A stretch of 64,000 nucleotides of DNA. Origin: Zopfochytrium polystomum (Eukaryota; Chytridiomycota; Chytridiomycetes; Chytridiales; Chytridiaceae). The notes beneath the pieces are model-generated. The model made no database searches. It was given only the letters and a program-made list of their open reading frames with translations, and was not told where the DNA came from. Position numbers and translations under genes: made by a program. The stretch spans positions 1 to 64,000 of the forward strand of contig JAIVFJ010000169.1 in NCBI GenBank assembly GCA_025765615.1. The letters run 5' to 3'. Positions 1 to 9,273 of this stretch are shown here, in pieces (the stretch's first letter is position 1; each line of letters begins with the position of its first letter).

Positions 1-248
1 CCATGTCCTCCCAGTTGGTCACGACGCCGCGATCGGATCGGATACCGCAGCGACAGAATGCCGCGCTTCGCCTGCGCCTCGTCGCCCACGTACGCGTCTT
101 TCCCTGCCGCGCCGAGCATCGTCCGGCGTAGCGCGGGCGGCCGACGACCGCGGGAAACACGGGCGCGCGGCGCGTCGTCGCTGGCGAATCCGGCCTTGCA
201 CAAGCTCGTGCCGTTGTCGATCACGATGGCTGCACCGTCCGGGTGCAT
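1..248 (-). pseudogene. Actin N-terminal fragment with three indels
   Basis: The minus strand encodes an actin-family N-terminus running off the left edge. From the ATG at 248 it reads VIDNGT, then [12 protein letters not shown], then the actin core [27 protein letters not shown] and VVTNWEDM. These blocks are in the right order and spacing but lie in different frames. One extra base follows the DDAPRA block (near 160-165), two bases break the frame near 120-125, and one extra base sits near 28-38, before VVTNWEDM. No intron can fit in these gaps. The family assignment (actin or a close actin-related protein) is firm. Whether it is a real pseudogene or a functional gene damaged by assembly indels cannot be told from this edge fragment. 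Confidence 0.8.
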
Positions 249-565
249 GGCAAAAAACTTTTGCTAGCAGCGGGTCTGTTCCGATGCGTTGGGTGGTGCG
301 GTGTGGTGGAGGGGGATGGGGCGCCAAGCGTTTCTCGCCGGGGAGCACGGGGACGGCGGCGCGGGCGTCCTCGCTAATACTATGGATAATAAATCATAGA
401 CCCACCCTCCTTCCGCAAAGCAGCCGCAGATCCACCCCCGCATGGTGTTCATCCACAGTGCCACCCATGCGGCACGCGTTGGAGCTGCTCAGTACTGGCG
501 ACGAAGCGGTTCGCCCGGCGATCACCGTCAGTCTGAGAGACGCGAAAGAGGGAATAACACGTGGG

Positions 566-616
<51 letters not shown>

Positions 617-767
617 GCAGCAAGCGAGAAATTGAACTGTTGCTCTTCAAGCTCGCAGAATCATCTCGAAACTTTCATTTATTCGGACAGTAGAAAATGG
701 AAGGCGCGCCAACTAGCGGTGCGCAAAATTCACGCTGCACCGCGCACAGAACTCAAAAGCAGGCCAA
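249..767. other. Intergenic with GA microsatellite
   Basis: No gene is seen. A (GA)n run occupies about 571-611. The region separates the divergent-looking start of the actin fragment from the 3' end of the secreted-protein gene. Confidence 0.6.
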
Positions 768-1244
768 CTAATGGCAATAGTACACCTGCCAACAGTATCC
801 GCCAACAGCCTGCTCCTGTACTCCCGTGAGCTCGTGGTTATCACCCTTGTGGCAGCTCAGCCCGCCCTTGACGAATCCGTTGCGGTCCTGCACATACGCG
901 TCGCCGACAGTTTGTCCGTTCGGCTTCGACTGCGCGTCTCCCTGGATCGACCACGACAACCTTCCGCCCCCCAAAAAGTTGGATCCGTGGTTGGATCCCT
1001 CCCAAGTGATAAAGTCGTCCGTGCCGGGTTGCGCGTAGTCTGTGGAGTCGCCGTTCCCTGTCCCGTCTGGCACGTAGAAAATGTAGCTTGTGTTGTCGCA
1101 GCCAAAGATGGGCTCACAGTCGTTGGCGCAGTTGGCGAGGTAGAACACGCCGCCGTTGTTGTAGACGAAGCCAGTGACGGAGGGAGCGAGATAAGCAAAG
1201 GCGGCAATGGTGGCGAGCAGGACTGGAGGGAATGGGGCTACCAT
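768..1244 (-). CDS. Small secreted cysteine-containing protein
   Basis: Single-exon gene of 158 residues. The first about 25 residues are a clear signal peptide (MVAPFPPVLLATIAAFAYLA followed by a polar cleavage region), so the product is expected to be secreted. The mature part has six cysteines, three near the N-terminus in a C-x3-C-x5-C arrangement (NCANDCEPIFGC), one in the middle (GLSCHKG) and two at the C-terminus (YCWQVYYC), consistent with three disulfides. It is rich in Gly, Asn and aromatic residues and has no transmembrane segment after the signal. I do not recognise the family. It could be a cell-wall or effector-like protein, but no function is visible. Confidence 0.75.
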   Translation of the reverse strand: MVAPFPPVLLATIAAFAYLAPSVTGFVYNNGGVFYLANCANDCEPIFGCDNTSYIFYVPDGTGNGDSTDYAQPGTDDFITWEGSNHGSNFLGGGRLSWSIQGDAQSKPNGQTVGDAYVQDRNGFVKGGLSCHKGDNHELTGVQEQAVGGYCWQVYYCH

Positions 1245-1639
1245 TGTTTTTCAATGAGGTGGAATGACTGTGTTTACTTCGCGGAGAATGAGGCGGCCAG
1301 GGTTTCAGTATGATCGTTGTCGCAACTTCTTGGTGGAACCCTTCTTTTAAGAGCATGCAGTGGGTCCGACAAGGAGTGTCTCTCTCACTACTTTCAGTTT
1401 TCCAAGAAAGGCTCAGAGAAAGGCTCAGTCACCAATGGCGAAGAACCAAAGAACAGGTGTCTCTCCGTCACGAATATGAGAAAGAAAGAGAGCGAGCGAG
1501 AGAGAGAGAGAGAGAGAGCGAGAGCAACTGTTACCAATTTTCCATTCTAATGACCTTATGATCAGCTGACCGACGTCCCTATTGCATCACCATAATATTG
1601 CCCACAAAGCGAGGCAAGTAAGACCGAAACATCGGTGAC
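1245..1639. other. Intergenic with GA microsatellite
   Basis: Upstream region of the secreted-protein gene. A second purine (GA/GC-GA) microsatellite lies at about 1484-1526. No gene is seen. Confidence 0.6.
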
Positions 1640-1950
1640 GTAGTTTGTCAAACGTCTTTCAAGGTCGGCAACTCCAGAAATTGGTGGAAATCAGGAAAGA
1701 CACCGAGTTTGACTCACTGGCAACGCATGGCTGGTTGGCGATTGGTGAATTAAACGCATTTGTGGGTATCCGAGTATTACACCATGGCCCCCAAGCAACT
1801 AAGAATAGCACATTGCCAAACAGGGTTGGTATCCGATACACCCCAAAAACATGTTTTTCTCCTTGGAGACAAGAAAGCGAGGTTTTGGGATCTGTTGCTG
1901 GGAGGTTGGGACTCCAGGGAGTCTGTGAAAGGTCACCGTGACTGATGCAA
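1640..1950 (+). mobile_element. Decayed piggyBac-type (DDE_Tnp_1_7) transposase fragment
   Basis: Two plus-strand frames carry pieces that resemble the start of the piggyBac-derived transposase domain: IGELNAFVGIRVLHHG in one frame, and then TMAPKQLRIAHCQTGLVSDT followed by GDKKARFWDLLLGG in another. In this family an ELK-F-GI segment is followed by a YW-TG-like block and an RFW-L block in that order. The reading frame is broken and no catalytic aspartates are recognisable, so this is a short dead remnant. Assignment rests on remembered family pattern only. Confidence 0.4.
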
Positions 1951-2384
1951 AAATTCATGGATGGAACCTTAGCCGAGCAATCTCCCAAATGTCCATTACT
2001 AGTTTCGCGTATTCTCATGCCCGTTAAGCCCAATGGCATAAGCATCGCAGGTGGTGATAATGAATGGTGTCGTCGGGTGGTTTTTCAGACTTTGCCGTGA
2101 CATTTACCAACCCTGTTGACAAAGTAGCAGGTGGTTTTAAGTAGCAGGTGGTGTTTACTTCTTCTTTCGGAAAATTTGAAATAAAAATCAGATGAGGAAA
2201 TAGTGGGAGGGAGCGGACTGAAAGAACAAATATAAAAAGAGTGAGGGTAATGCAGATTTGAATGCTGACGGAAGGAGAGACTGGTGGACACCGCAGGGGA
2301 AGGGTAGATATACGAGGAGTTGACTTTCTGACCCGAAATCCCAAAGGGGAAAGAGAAACAGAACACAAAGGAGCCTTTTAGTTC
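1951..2384. other. Intergenic, no gene seen
   Basis: AT-richer than flanking genes. It lies downstream of the kievitone-hydratase-like gene on its strand. Open frames here are short and show no recognisable domain. Confidence 0.5.
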
Positions 2385-2693
2385 TCACGCAGAGGCCTTC
2401 ACCGTTGTGATTTCGGTGGTACCATATCCCGCAGCGCGCCGGCCAAACAAGCTGACGTCCATGACCGAAAACCCTTCGTACGCGATTCCCGCTGCCGAGG
2501 TCGTGTTATATTGCTCCTGGTCTAGGCTGGTCGCCGCCACGTTGATGTAGTCGCCGTCGGGAAAAGTCAGGCGGTGCTTGGTGTGGTATCTGGATTGTTT
2601 CAAGATGTGGAGAGAGAGCGATTGAGTGGGGAGATGGTGGAACGCGTGGAGGGTCAGCGATATTGTGTGTGTCTGTGTGTGTGTGTGTGTGTG

Positions 2694-2736
<43 letters not shown>

Positions 2737-3795
2737 AAGCAGGTGTGATGGGGGTGTGACCGTCAGCAAAACATGTCCCTTACGTGATGTTGGTGTTCTT
2801 CGACGTGTATATCCCATCCGCAAGCGGTGTAAACTTGAAGGTCTTTGTAACATGAGTCCCATTATCAAACCGGAACGTCGCCAGCCTCCTCTTCGTCGTC
2901 GCCGTATCCACCGCCCAAATCGACGCCCTGATCGGCGTCCCGGGCAAAATCAGCGAAAACCACGTGTAGTTGCCCCCCGTCGACGATCCACTCCCGGGCA
3001 CCGAGAATTGCCGGTCGTACCATGTGAAGCTGCGCGCGGGGTCTACAGCAACGACAGCGCCGCCGGCCAGCGTAATGTTCCCAGATGTTCGGCCCTTTGT
3101 GAGACCCCACTCGACGCAGGCGGCTCCCATCAGCTCGAACTGGCCCATGCCGCCGTTGAGCAGCACCGCCGAGGTCGCGTCGACGACGAGGTCAAAGGTG
3201 TTGTTCGGCGCGCGGCTCCACGAGTGCAGCTGGGTCACGTTATCGGCGGACAAGGCGTCGATGCCGTTCAGCGACGCGCTGCGGCGGAGGAGGGGTGCGC
3301 TCGACGAAGAAGAGGTGGACCACGCGAACGGGCCGGTGGTGAACTCGCTGTAAACGTTCTGGGAAAAGGATTTGGTGTTGATATCGTAAACCGAGATGTG
3401 GGTTGTGGCGAGGTAGCTGGAGCCGGTGCCAATGTACATGACGTGGTTGATGAGAAGGTACTGGTGGTTGTTGCTGGCTGTCACGAACGAGCCTGTCCAG
3501 TAAGAACTGAGCTGGCCCACTGGCATCACGTCCTGGGATGTCGTGAGGTTACTTGCACCGAGAACTGCCGGTACGGTTGACTTCATAGATAAGAAATGAA
3601 GCGGGGGGGTGAGGGGGCGTGATTTTGATAAGCAAATGCCGAAAGGTTGGGGTGGTGCTAGTGGAAGGGAGGAAATCTCACCTCAAGCAGAATCGATCCC
3701 GAGTCTGGAGTAAAGTCGTAAGCGTTATTGTTGGCCTGCGCCCGGGAAGCCAGGCTGGCAATTACTGCGTATAAAGCAAGGCGAAGGCTCATCAT
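2385..3795 (-). CDS. Kievitone hydratase-like secreted protein (CrtC/AttH lipocalin family)
   Basis: Three exons: 3795-3682, 3580-2784 and 2589-2385, giving 371 residues, the usual length of fungal kievitone hydratases and related hydroxyneurosporene-synthase-fold enzymes. The protein starts with a signal peptide (MMSLRLALYAVIASLASRAQA). The core contains SYWTGSFVTASNNHQYLLIN, LHSWSRAPNNTFDL, FTWYDRQF and the terminal FSVMDVSLFG, in the order typical of this two-lipocalin-domain family. There are many N-glycosylation sequons (NVT, NNT, NIT, NYT, NGT), consistent with secretion. Known members hydrate plant phytoalexins or act as Diels-Alderase-like enzymes, and the substrate here is not predictable. 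Intron 2 (2590-2783) holds a long GT microsatellite. A TATA box lies about 100 bases upstream of the start. Confidence 0.85.
2664..2733. repeat. GT microsatellite inside an intron
   Basis: About 70 bases of near-perfect GT repeat with a few interruptions, wholly within the second intron of the kievitone-hydratase-like gene. Confidence 0.95.
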
Positions 3796-3892
3796 AATTG
3801 TTGATCTAATTTTTTGGGGCAGGAGGCAGTGGGGACTGGGGTTGGTTTGTGCAATGCTTTTGTGATGATCGAAGAAGTCACAGCGGTGCGAC

Positions 3893-3902
3893 CCTTTTTA
3901 TA
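3893..3902 (-). promoter_or_regulatory. TATA box of the kievitone-hydratase-like gene
   Basis: Minus-strand TATAAAAAGG about 100 bases upstream of the ATG at 3795, a standard core-promoter position. Confidence 0.6.
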
Positions 3903-4490
3903 TCGATGACCGGAAGAAATCGAGAGGTCTCCAAAATGTTACCACCGTGTTTCCGAGCCAAAACGGCCCTGTCTTTCGGATGGAGAGATAAAAAAATTGC
4001 TTGGAAAAAGGAACGGGAAGGCGGAGCAGTCCGAAACCTTGGCGCAAAACATACCGCCCCCGCGCCCAGTTCATCCGGACTTGCGTTCATGTTCATCCTC
4101 CTCCGTCTGTGGGCTTGCCTGTCGAGGCTACCTTCACTCGCTACATTTCGGATGTAGTTTCGACTGAGAGACGGAGGCGGAGACGGAGACGGAGAGGAAG
4201 CCGGCGGCGAGAGCAAGAACGATCAAGCAGCTCCGGGGGCGACCGGCGGAGTCCGATCGGGACTCGCAAAAACTATTCAACAGGGGATTCAAGAAATGAA
4301 AAAAAAGTAAAAAAAAAGGGATCCAGCTGCCGAGGACGGAGGTCCGAGCGTGGAGGGCCTTGATTGGGTTAAAGACAAACAATATGAATTTAGGGCTGCG
4401 CCCACAAGAAGGCAACAGCAAATCCTTCATGACAGGTCGCCACGGATGTCACAAGAACTGATTATATAAGTTTTTCCTTACGACTGCATC
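3903..4490. other. Intergenic, no gene seen
   Basis: Contains a degenerate GGA-GAC purine stretch near 4170-4200. Open frames are low-complexity. No domain is recognised. Confidence 0.5.
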
Positions 4491-4579
4491 CCGACCATAG
4501 CTCAGTTGGAAGAGCGCATGACTGTAAAGGTACTCAAACCGTTATCATGAGGTCCCCAGTTCGAACCTGGGTGGTCGGA
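4491..4579 (+). tRNA. tRNA-Tyr (anticodon GTA) with a 16-base intron
   Basis: A full cloverleaf can be folded. The acceptor CCGACCA pairs with TGGTCGG, with discriminator A. The D-arm is TAGCTCAGTTGGAAGAGC. The anticodon stem CATGA pairs with TCATG, the loop is CTGTAA, and the T-arm is CCCAGTTCGAACCTGGG. C1-G72 is the eukaryotic Tyr identity pair. A 16-base intron follows position 37, the canonical eukaryotic site. The exon sequence is identical to the second copy at 43961-44047, but the intron differs. Confidence 0.95.
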
Positions 4580-4681
4580 TCACGCAATCCAACTTTTCTC
4601 CGATAAATGTATATTACTGACGTTTTATTTGCAATTTGTGTCGAGCTTCATTTTCCCGGGCCCTGGCAATGACTGGTGCTC

Positions 4682-5843
4682 TTAAAGCCAGAGGACGCGT
4701 GTCGATGGAACGACTGCAATGGAGTAAGCGCCGCTGAAGTTGCATGAGTTGAAAGCCAATTTGTATTTGGAGTTGTCACACCGATTGGCTCCGTTAAAAT
4801 TGGCGCATACGCGGAGTAAAGAAGGAAAATTGTTTGGATAGCAGAGTTGTACACTATTTGGTTGTTCCCGCCCCGCTTTTCCCAAATCTTTCCACCCGCC
4901 TTGCTCGCGAGAGCATTCTTCGTTTTCGAAGAGGCTCCAGTCATAATGCCCGCCTTCGCACTGGCTGTTGTTGATTTCGCCTGAAGTCGACGTTTATCGC
5001 GCCAACGAATGTAAGAGAAGCAAAAGCAACTCAGCGTACAAACCCTTTGCTCAAGCGACATGCACCGACCGAAGAAAGAAAAAAAGAATAAAAATAAAAA
5101 TAAAAATAAAAACGAAGGGTCCCTACCTTCGTCCCAGCCTTCTTTTTGCACGCCCCGCCGCCGCCGCCGCCAGCAGCGCGCCTCCGCAGCCTGCCGATCT
5201 CGACGATGCAGTCCTTGGGAATCGCGCCATGCATGAGCACTTCCTTGTCGTCTTTGGACCAGATGTGCGCTCGAGTGCGGACTTGCTTGTGCGTCGACTT
5301 TTGGACGTCGGAGCGGCCAGCCTCGTGGTCCCAGGGACCGCGGTGGGTGCGGTCCCAGTCCGAGCCCAGGTGCGTCACTCGGACGCTCAAGGTCGAAAGG
5401 TCCTTGATCTTGTTCTGGGGCAACTTAGTGCGGTCGATCTGGGTTGGGGGGCGTTGTTGCCTGCAAGGAAATAAATGACATCAGCAGGGCAACCGTTTCG
5501 CCCGCACCTTTGCGATTTTTCCGTTGCCGTGGTTGCCGCATGCGAACCGCTTGGCACGGTCTTTGGTCGTGGAAACAAAGTCGCTTGGATGCGACACCTT
5601 GTTGCCGACATGGCATGTGGGGCAGCTGGAGGGGTTGCTGCACAAGGAGTGAAGGAAAAGAGGGCGAGCAGGAGAGGGCGGAGGGTATGGAGGTGGGGAA
5701 ACTATGGAGACTGCGGGCGAAGGGTCACAAGCCTCACATTTGTTATTCGGATCGCCCTGATTCAGGTACTGGGATGTGGGTCGGATTTCGCCGTGAGATT
5801 TCAAGCTGGAGACGTTGTTGTCGTTGAGCGCTCGATACAGGTA
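4682..5843 (-). CDS. ADP-ribosyltransferase-fold (R-S-E type) protein, 5' and 3' ends unresolved
   Basis: Minus-strand pieces resemble the ART fold of polymorphic-toxin-type domains in order: YLYRALND (R motif, exon starting near 5843), FVSTTKDRAKRFA (S-T-x motif, 5500-5640), and KEVLMHGAIPKDCI (glutamate motif, about 5200). Between them lie a CPTCHVGN segment and a basic linker. The exons use at least two introns (near 5640-5738 and 5460-5505), and one junction needs a weak donor, so I do not give a joined protein. Downstream, 4682-4880 has a frame with four spaced cysteines that may be a further exon. No ATG is found for the first exon. Upstream sequence at 5940-6010 is hydrophobic (a signal-like stretch) but runs straight into a Tc1/mariner relic. 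Family is my inference from motif order; activity and role are unknown, and the gene may be truncated. Confidence 0.45.
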
Positions 5844-5984
5844 CTTGCCGCGTCATCTAGTGAGGACAGAGGAAAGTAAGTGAGAGTTGGGAGTGGTAAC
5901 TCTAACTCCAGCTGCCGAACTTCGCACAAACCTGCAGCGATAACGGAGGTGTTACAGTAGGGAAGGACGAAGAAGATGGCGGCC

Positions 5985-6240
5985 AGTACAGTCAGGAAAG
6001 AACAGGCGCCAGAGATTCTCTATTGGGCTCAGGTTCGTGCTGGCCAGTCAAAAACTTTCAATTCATGTTTCTGAAGACATTCTCCCACTTTCACTGCTTT
6101 GTGAGCTGGTGCATTGCCTTGCTGATAGATGTCGTTGGCAGTCAGATCCTTTTGAGATTCCAATTTCCCATTAGGTCCAGAAAACCTTCAAACTCCACTT
6201 TCACAATGTCAATATACTTGGTAGAGTTAAATAAATATGA
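5985..6240 (-). mobile_element. Tc1/mariner transposase C-terminal relic
   Basis: Minus strand reads FNSTKYIDIV (the NS-x-Y-I motif), then QQGNAPAHKAV (the catalytic QQDNAP-H box with D changed to G), then LKVFDWPA, then, after a small frame-breaking deletion, LSPIENLWR. These are the hallmark C-terminal motifs of Tc1/mariner DDE/D transposases. Stops, frameshifts and loss of the second catalytic aspartate show it is dead. No terminal inverted repeats were identified. It sits exactly where the first exon of the neighbouring ART-fold gene would be expected. Confidence 0.85.
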
Positions 6241-6809
6241 TGCCGGGCAGAGCCCGCCCCAGGAGAGATGTAATGCCTTTTCTGAAATTCCGGCGCGCGC
6301 GTCGACTTGACTGCGAACTTTTGGGGCGGGCAGCGAAAGGCAGTAGCCAGGTTCCAAAAAAAGATCGTTTGTCAGAAACGGAGTGGAAGGAGGTGGCTGG
6401 AGAGAAGGTGTTGCGGAAACTTCTCGCGAACGCCCAGAACTGGCGAGGGCGGCGTGGACAGTGAGACATGCGACCTTTCGATCTGGAGTCGCATGCTAAC
6501 ATTGAGCTAAGGAGCTCTTCGACAACCATCAAAGGGAAGGTGGGCGTTTCTCCTGCGCAATCGATGATCGTTGGAATCCGCGTCCTGCGCCGCTCCCACA
6601 CGAAACGCATCGGCAAACGACAGGCTGACCTGTTATACCCCCGTTGACCATCTGTCTTTCGCAGTGCACTTTAGGCGATGACGCTAACCGCCGTTCTGCG
6701 GCACAATTAAAGGTTTTTAACCACTGAAAAGGAAAAAGAAAACGGGGGATAAAGCAAGGAAACAAAAAACCGGAAAAAGACGTGCCCAAACTGACCAGCC
6801 CCCCATCAA
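6241..6809. other. Intergenic, no gene seen
   Basis: Lies downstream of the PP2C gene. No recognisable coding domain, and no terminal repeat was found for the adjacent transposon relic. Confidence 0.5.
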
Positions 6810-8841
6810 TCATAGCCTCGACTTCAAAGTTCCTCCTGCTCCGCCACCAACAGCGCCCTCCGCGGCCGCCCCGCGCGTCAGCACCTTCACCAGAGCCTCC
6901 AACCTCGGCTCCCTCTTCCCCGCCGCCAACCCCGCATCCGCCACCCTCACTGTGCCCCTCGCGACCCCTTGCAGCCCAGCCTCCGGTGCCACAACCAACT
7001 CGCTGCCGCCCAGCTGCGCCGCCAGCTCGCGCCGCTCCTCCTCCGTCTTCGGCGCGTCAAAAAACACGACTGTGACGGTCACGTCGTCCCGGAAGCTGCG
7101 CGAGTGCGGCGGCGGGATCGCGAGGACCCGCGCCAGCCGCTCCTCGGGGCTCAGGTCGCGCGCCGTGGCGCTGACTACGCGGCCGCTGGTCGCGTCCAGG
7201 ATCGGTTGCCCGCCGAGCGCGTTGCGGACGAGGCTGGTCGCCGCGCAGGCGTCGGAGAGATTCCAGTCGCTTGCGGGCGGTGATGGTGATGGTGTTGGTG
7301 GTGGGGTGAGCAGCCCGCGGGCGGCCATGAATTTGTCGACGACGTCGACGACGGACGAAGAGTCGAGCTCGTCAAAGAGGCCGTCCGTGGCGAGCACGAG
7401 GAAGCGGTCGCGGGAGGGGTCGATGCGGCGGTGAGTGATGACGGGGCGGGCGTTGACGTATGGTGGGGTTAGGAATGCTTTGGGCAAGTTTGGGTTCCGC
7501 ATGATCGCTTTTTGCACGTGCGCGGGCCATTTGTACATGGTGTCCCCTGTGAGTTTGGTGAGCCAAAAGCTTTCACGCCCTGACATTTTTCAAATCGACT
7601 GAACGAAACGTGACGAACCAAAAGCGCGGGTGGGCATCAGCCTCCCGAGGACACGTCCATTCATGATAACAGTAGACTCCTCCCCAGGATGATCCTCCTT
7701 CATTCTCTGCAACTCCTTTGGATTCCTTCCAGTCTGATCTTCAGTCAACGCAATCGCCTCCACACCTCCGCCCGCCGATTTCCTTGTTCTGCCGACAACT
7801 GCCCTCGAATCGCCGACGCAGGCGACGTGAAGATCGTGTCCCTCCAAGTACGCAACGAGCGCGCACGATCCCGCCAGCGCCGCGCGAATGTGCGGAACGA
7901 GGTTCGTCGACTGCGCCGTCGACCCGTCCGCGGCACCCCAGATAGACATGTCCAGAGCAAGGTTGGTGATGTCGTCGTCGAGCCGCGTGAAGGCGGACTG
8001 GATGGCCGAGTGGACTGCCGTTACACGGGCTTGGTGGGCGTCGGACGATTCCAGTGGTTGGTCGGTTGTCGATGGTGGTGGTGGAAGGGAATCGAGCTCG
8101 AGCGTGATGTAAGAGGGAAGGAGAGTTGAGACTACTTCGGCGCACTCGGAGCCTCCGTGGCCGTCAAAGACGCTAAGTTGGCATGAAGGTCGTTTCTCGT
8201 CAGCACGAAAACAAGAATTCGGGCTGCACTCCTCGAATAACGAACCCGAACAAAAACCCGTGCTGGGTGAGCACTTCACAGTGACGATCTTCGATCGGAT
8301 CGTTGCTGCTGAGCTCATTCGTGTCGTACCGAACCGCGAGACCTTCCAGAAGGACCTTTTTCAACCCAGCTGCGGCGGATCGTGAGCGAGAACCATCCCG
8401 CAAGGACTGCTCCATGGCCGCGGCGTCCGCCCTCGGCAGCGTGACGGTTTGGTTCTCGCGGAGAAGCCTGTTGACGTCGATTGGGGACAAGCCCAGGTGG
8501 TGGCTTCGTCTGCCCGTCGACATGGGGGCGGCGGCGGTCGGAGCGAGGGAGACGGAGCGGTCGGCGAGGACTGGGTTCGGTCGTCGGAGTCTGCGGAGCG
8601 GAGGAGCGGAGAAAAAGATCGAGTGCGCGAGCGCCCCGCGGCTGGCGCTGCTTGCGATAGCCCGGCGGGGAGCGACCAAGGCAGCCGCGGCGGCGGAAGT
8701 GTGGGCTGCTGGGATTGCTGGGCTGGGTGACGCAGCCCAGAAGGAGGCGCGGGCAGGTGGGGCGGAGGAGGCGGCGGCGGCGGCGGCGGCGGCGATAAGG
8801 GCAAGAGAACAACGTCCCGACCCCGCGCCGGACAGAGCCAT
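6810..8841 (-). CDS. PP2C-family Ser/Thr phosphatase, mitochondrial Ptc5/PDP type
   Basis: Three exons: 8841-8258, 8172-7619 and 7579-6810, 635 residues. A longer in-frame start at 8925 is possible. The N-terminal about 100 residues are Ala/Arg/Ser-rich with few acidic residues, as in a mitochondrial presequence. PP2C motifs follow in order: EDR at 184-186, VFDGHGG at 196-202 (metal ligand D198), GSCALVAYLEG, VACVGDSRAV, RAFG before exon 3, and LATDGLFDELDS with the second metal-binding aspartate. The HPGEE-TVIMNGRVLGRLMPTRAFG block and the KWP segment are typical of pyruvate dehydrogenase phosphatases and yeast Ptc5. It probably dephosphorylates a mitochondrial kinase target such as PDH E1-alpha. 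A CA repeat lies in the 5' region. Confidence 0.85.
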
Positions 8842-8923
8842 TTGTTGTTTGTTGGGAGGTGCGGGCCTGTCTCTCTCTCTGATCACACTCACCTCACACT
8901 CACTCACACCCACACTCATACTC

Positions 8924-8924
8924 A

Positions 8925-8966
<42 letters not shown>
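8924..8966. repeat. CA microsatellite in PP2C 5' region
   Basis: (CA)n with AAC interruptions just upstream of the chosen PP2C start codon, inside the alternative longer N-terminal frame. This favours the downstream ATG. Confidence 0.9.
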
Positions 8967-8967
<1 letters not shown>

Positions 8968-9273
8968 GCCGCACGCACTCGCTACACGAGCACACTTGCA
9001 ACCGCGCGGGTCTGTGCCCAAAGCGTGGTCCCGCGTCCGGCCTCGTCTCAGCCAGGCCAGGCTGGTTGCTTGTGGCTTTGTCAAATTAGGCCGGGCCGGC
9101 GCGGTCGTTCACAAAGCAACAGAGAGAAAACGAGAAAGAAGCGGCTAAGACAGAAGCGCCCGACAAGATCAGCGCGGGAGGATGATAAAACGGATGGAAG
9201 GAGGGGAGGGAATCGAGAAAAAAAAAGGAAAAAAAAAAAAGAAGAAAAAAAAATTCGTCACGAGCTTCTGCTC

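Noticed and set aside
264..829. Overlapping open frames on both strands around 264-829
   Set aside because: Arg/Glu-rich translation of the GA repeat; no signature and no conservation pattern.
4648..5151. Minus-strand open frame over 4648-5151
   Set aside because: Much of it is low-complexity Lys/Phe/Ser sequence from the poly-A/T tract at 5085-5115; only the 4682-4880 four-cysteine frame was retained as a possible exon.
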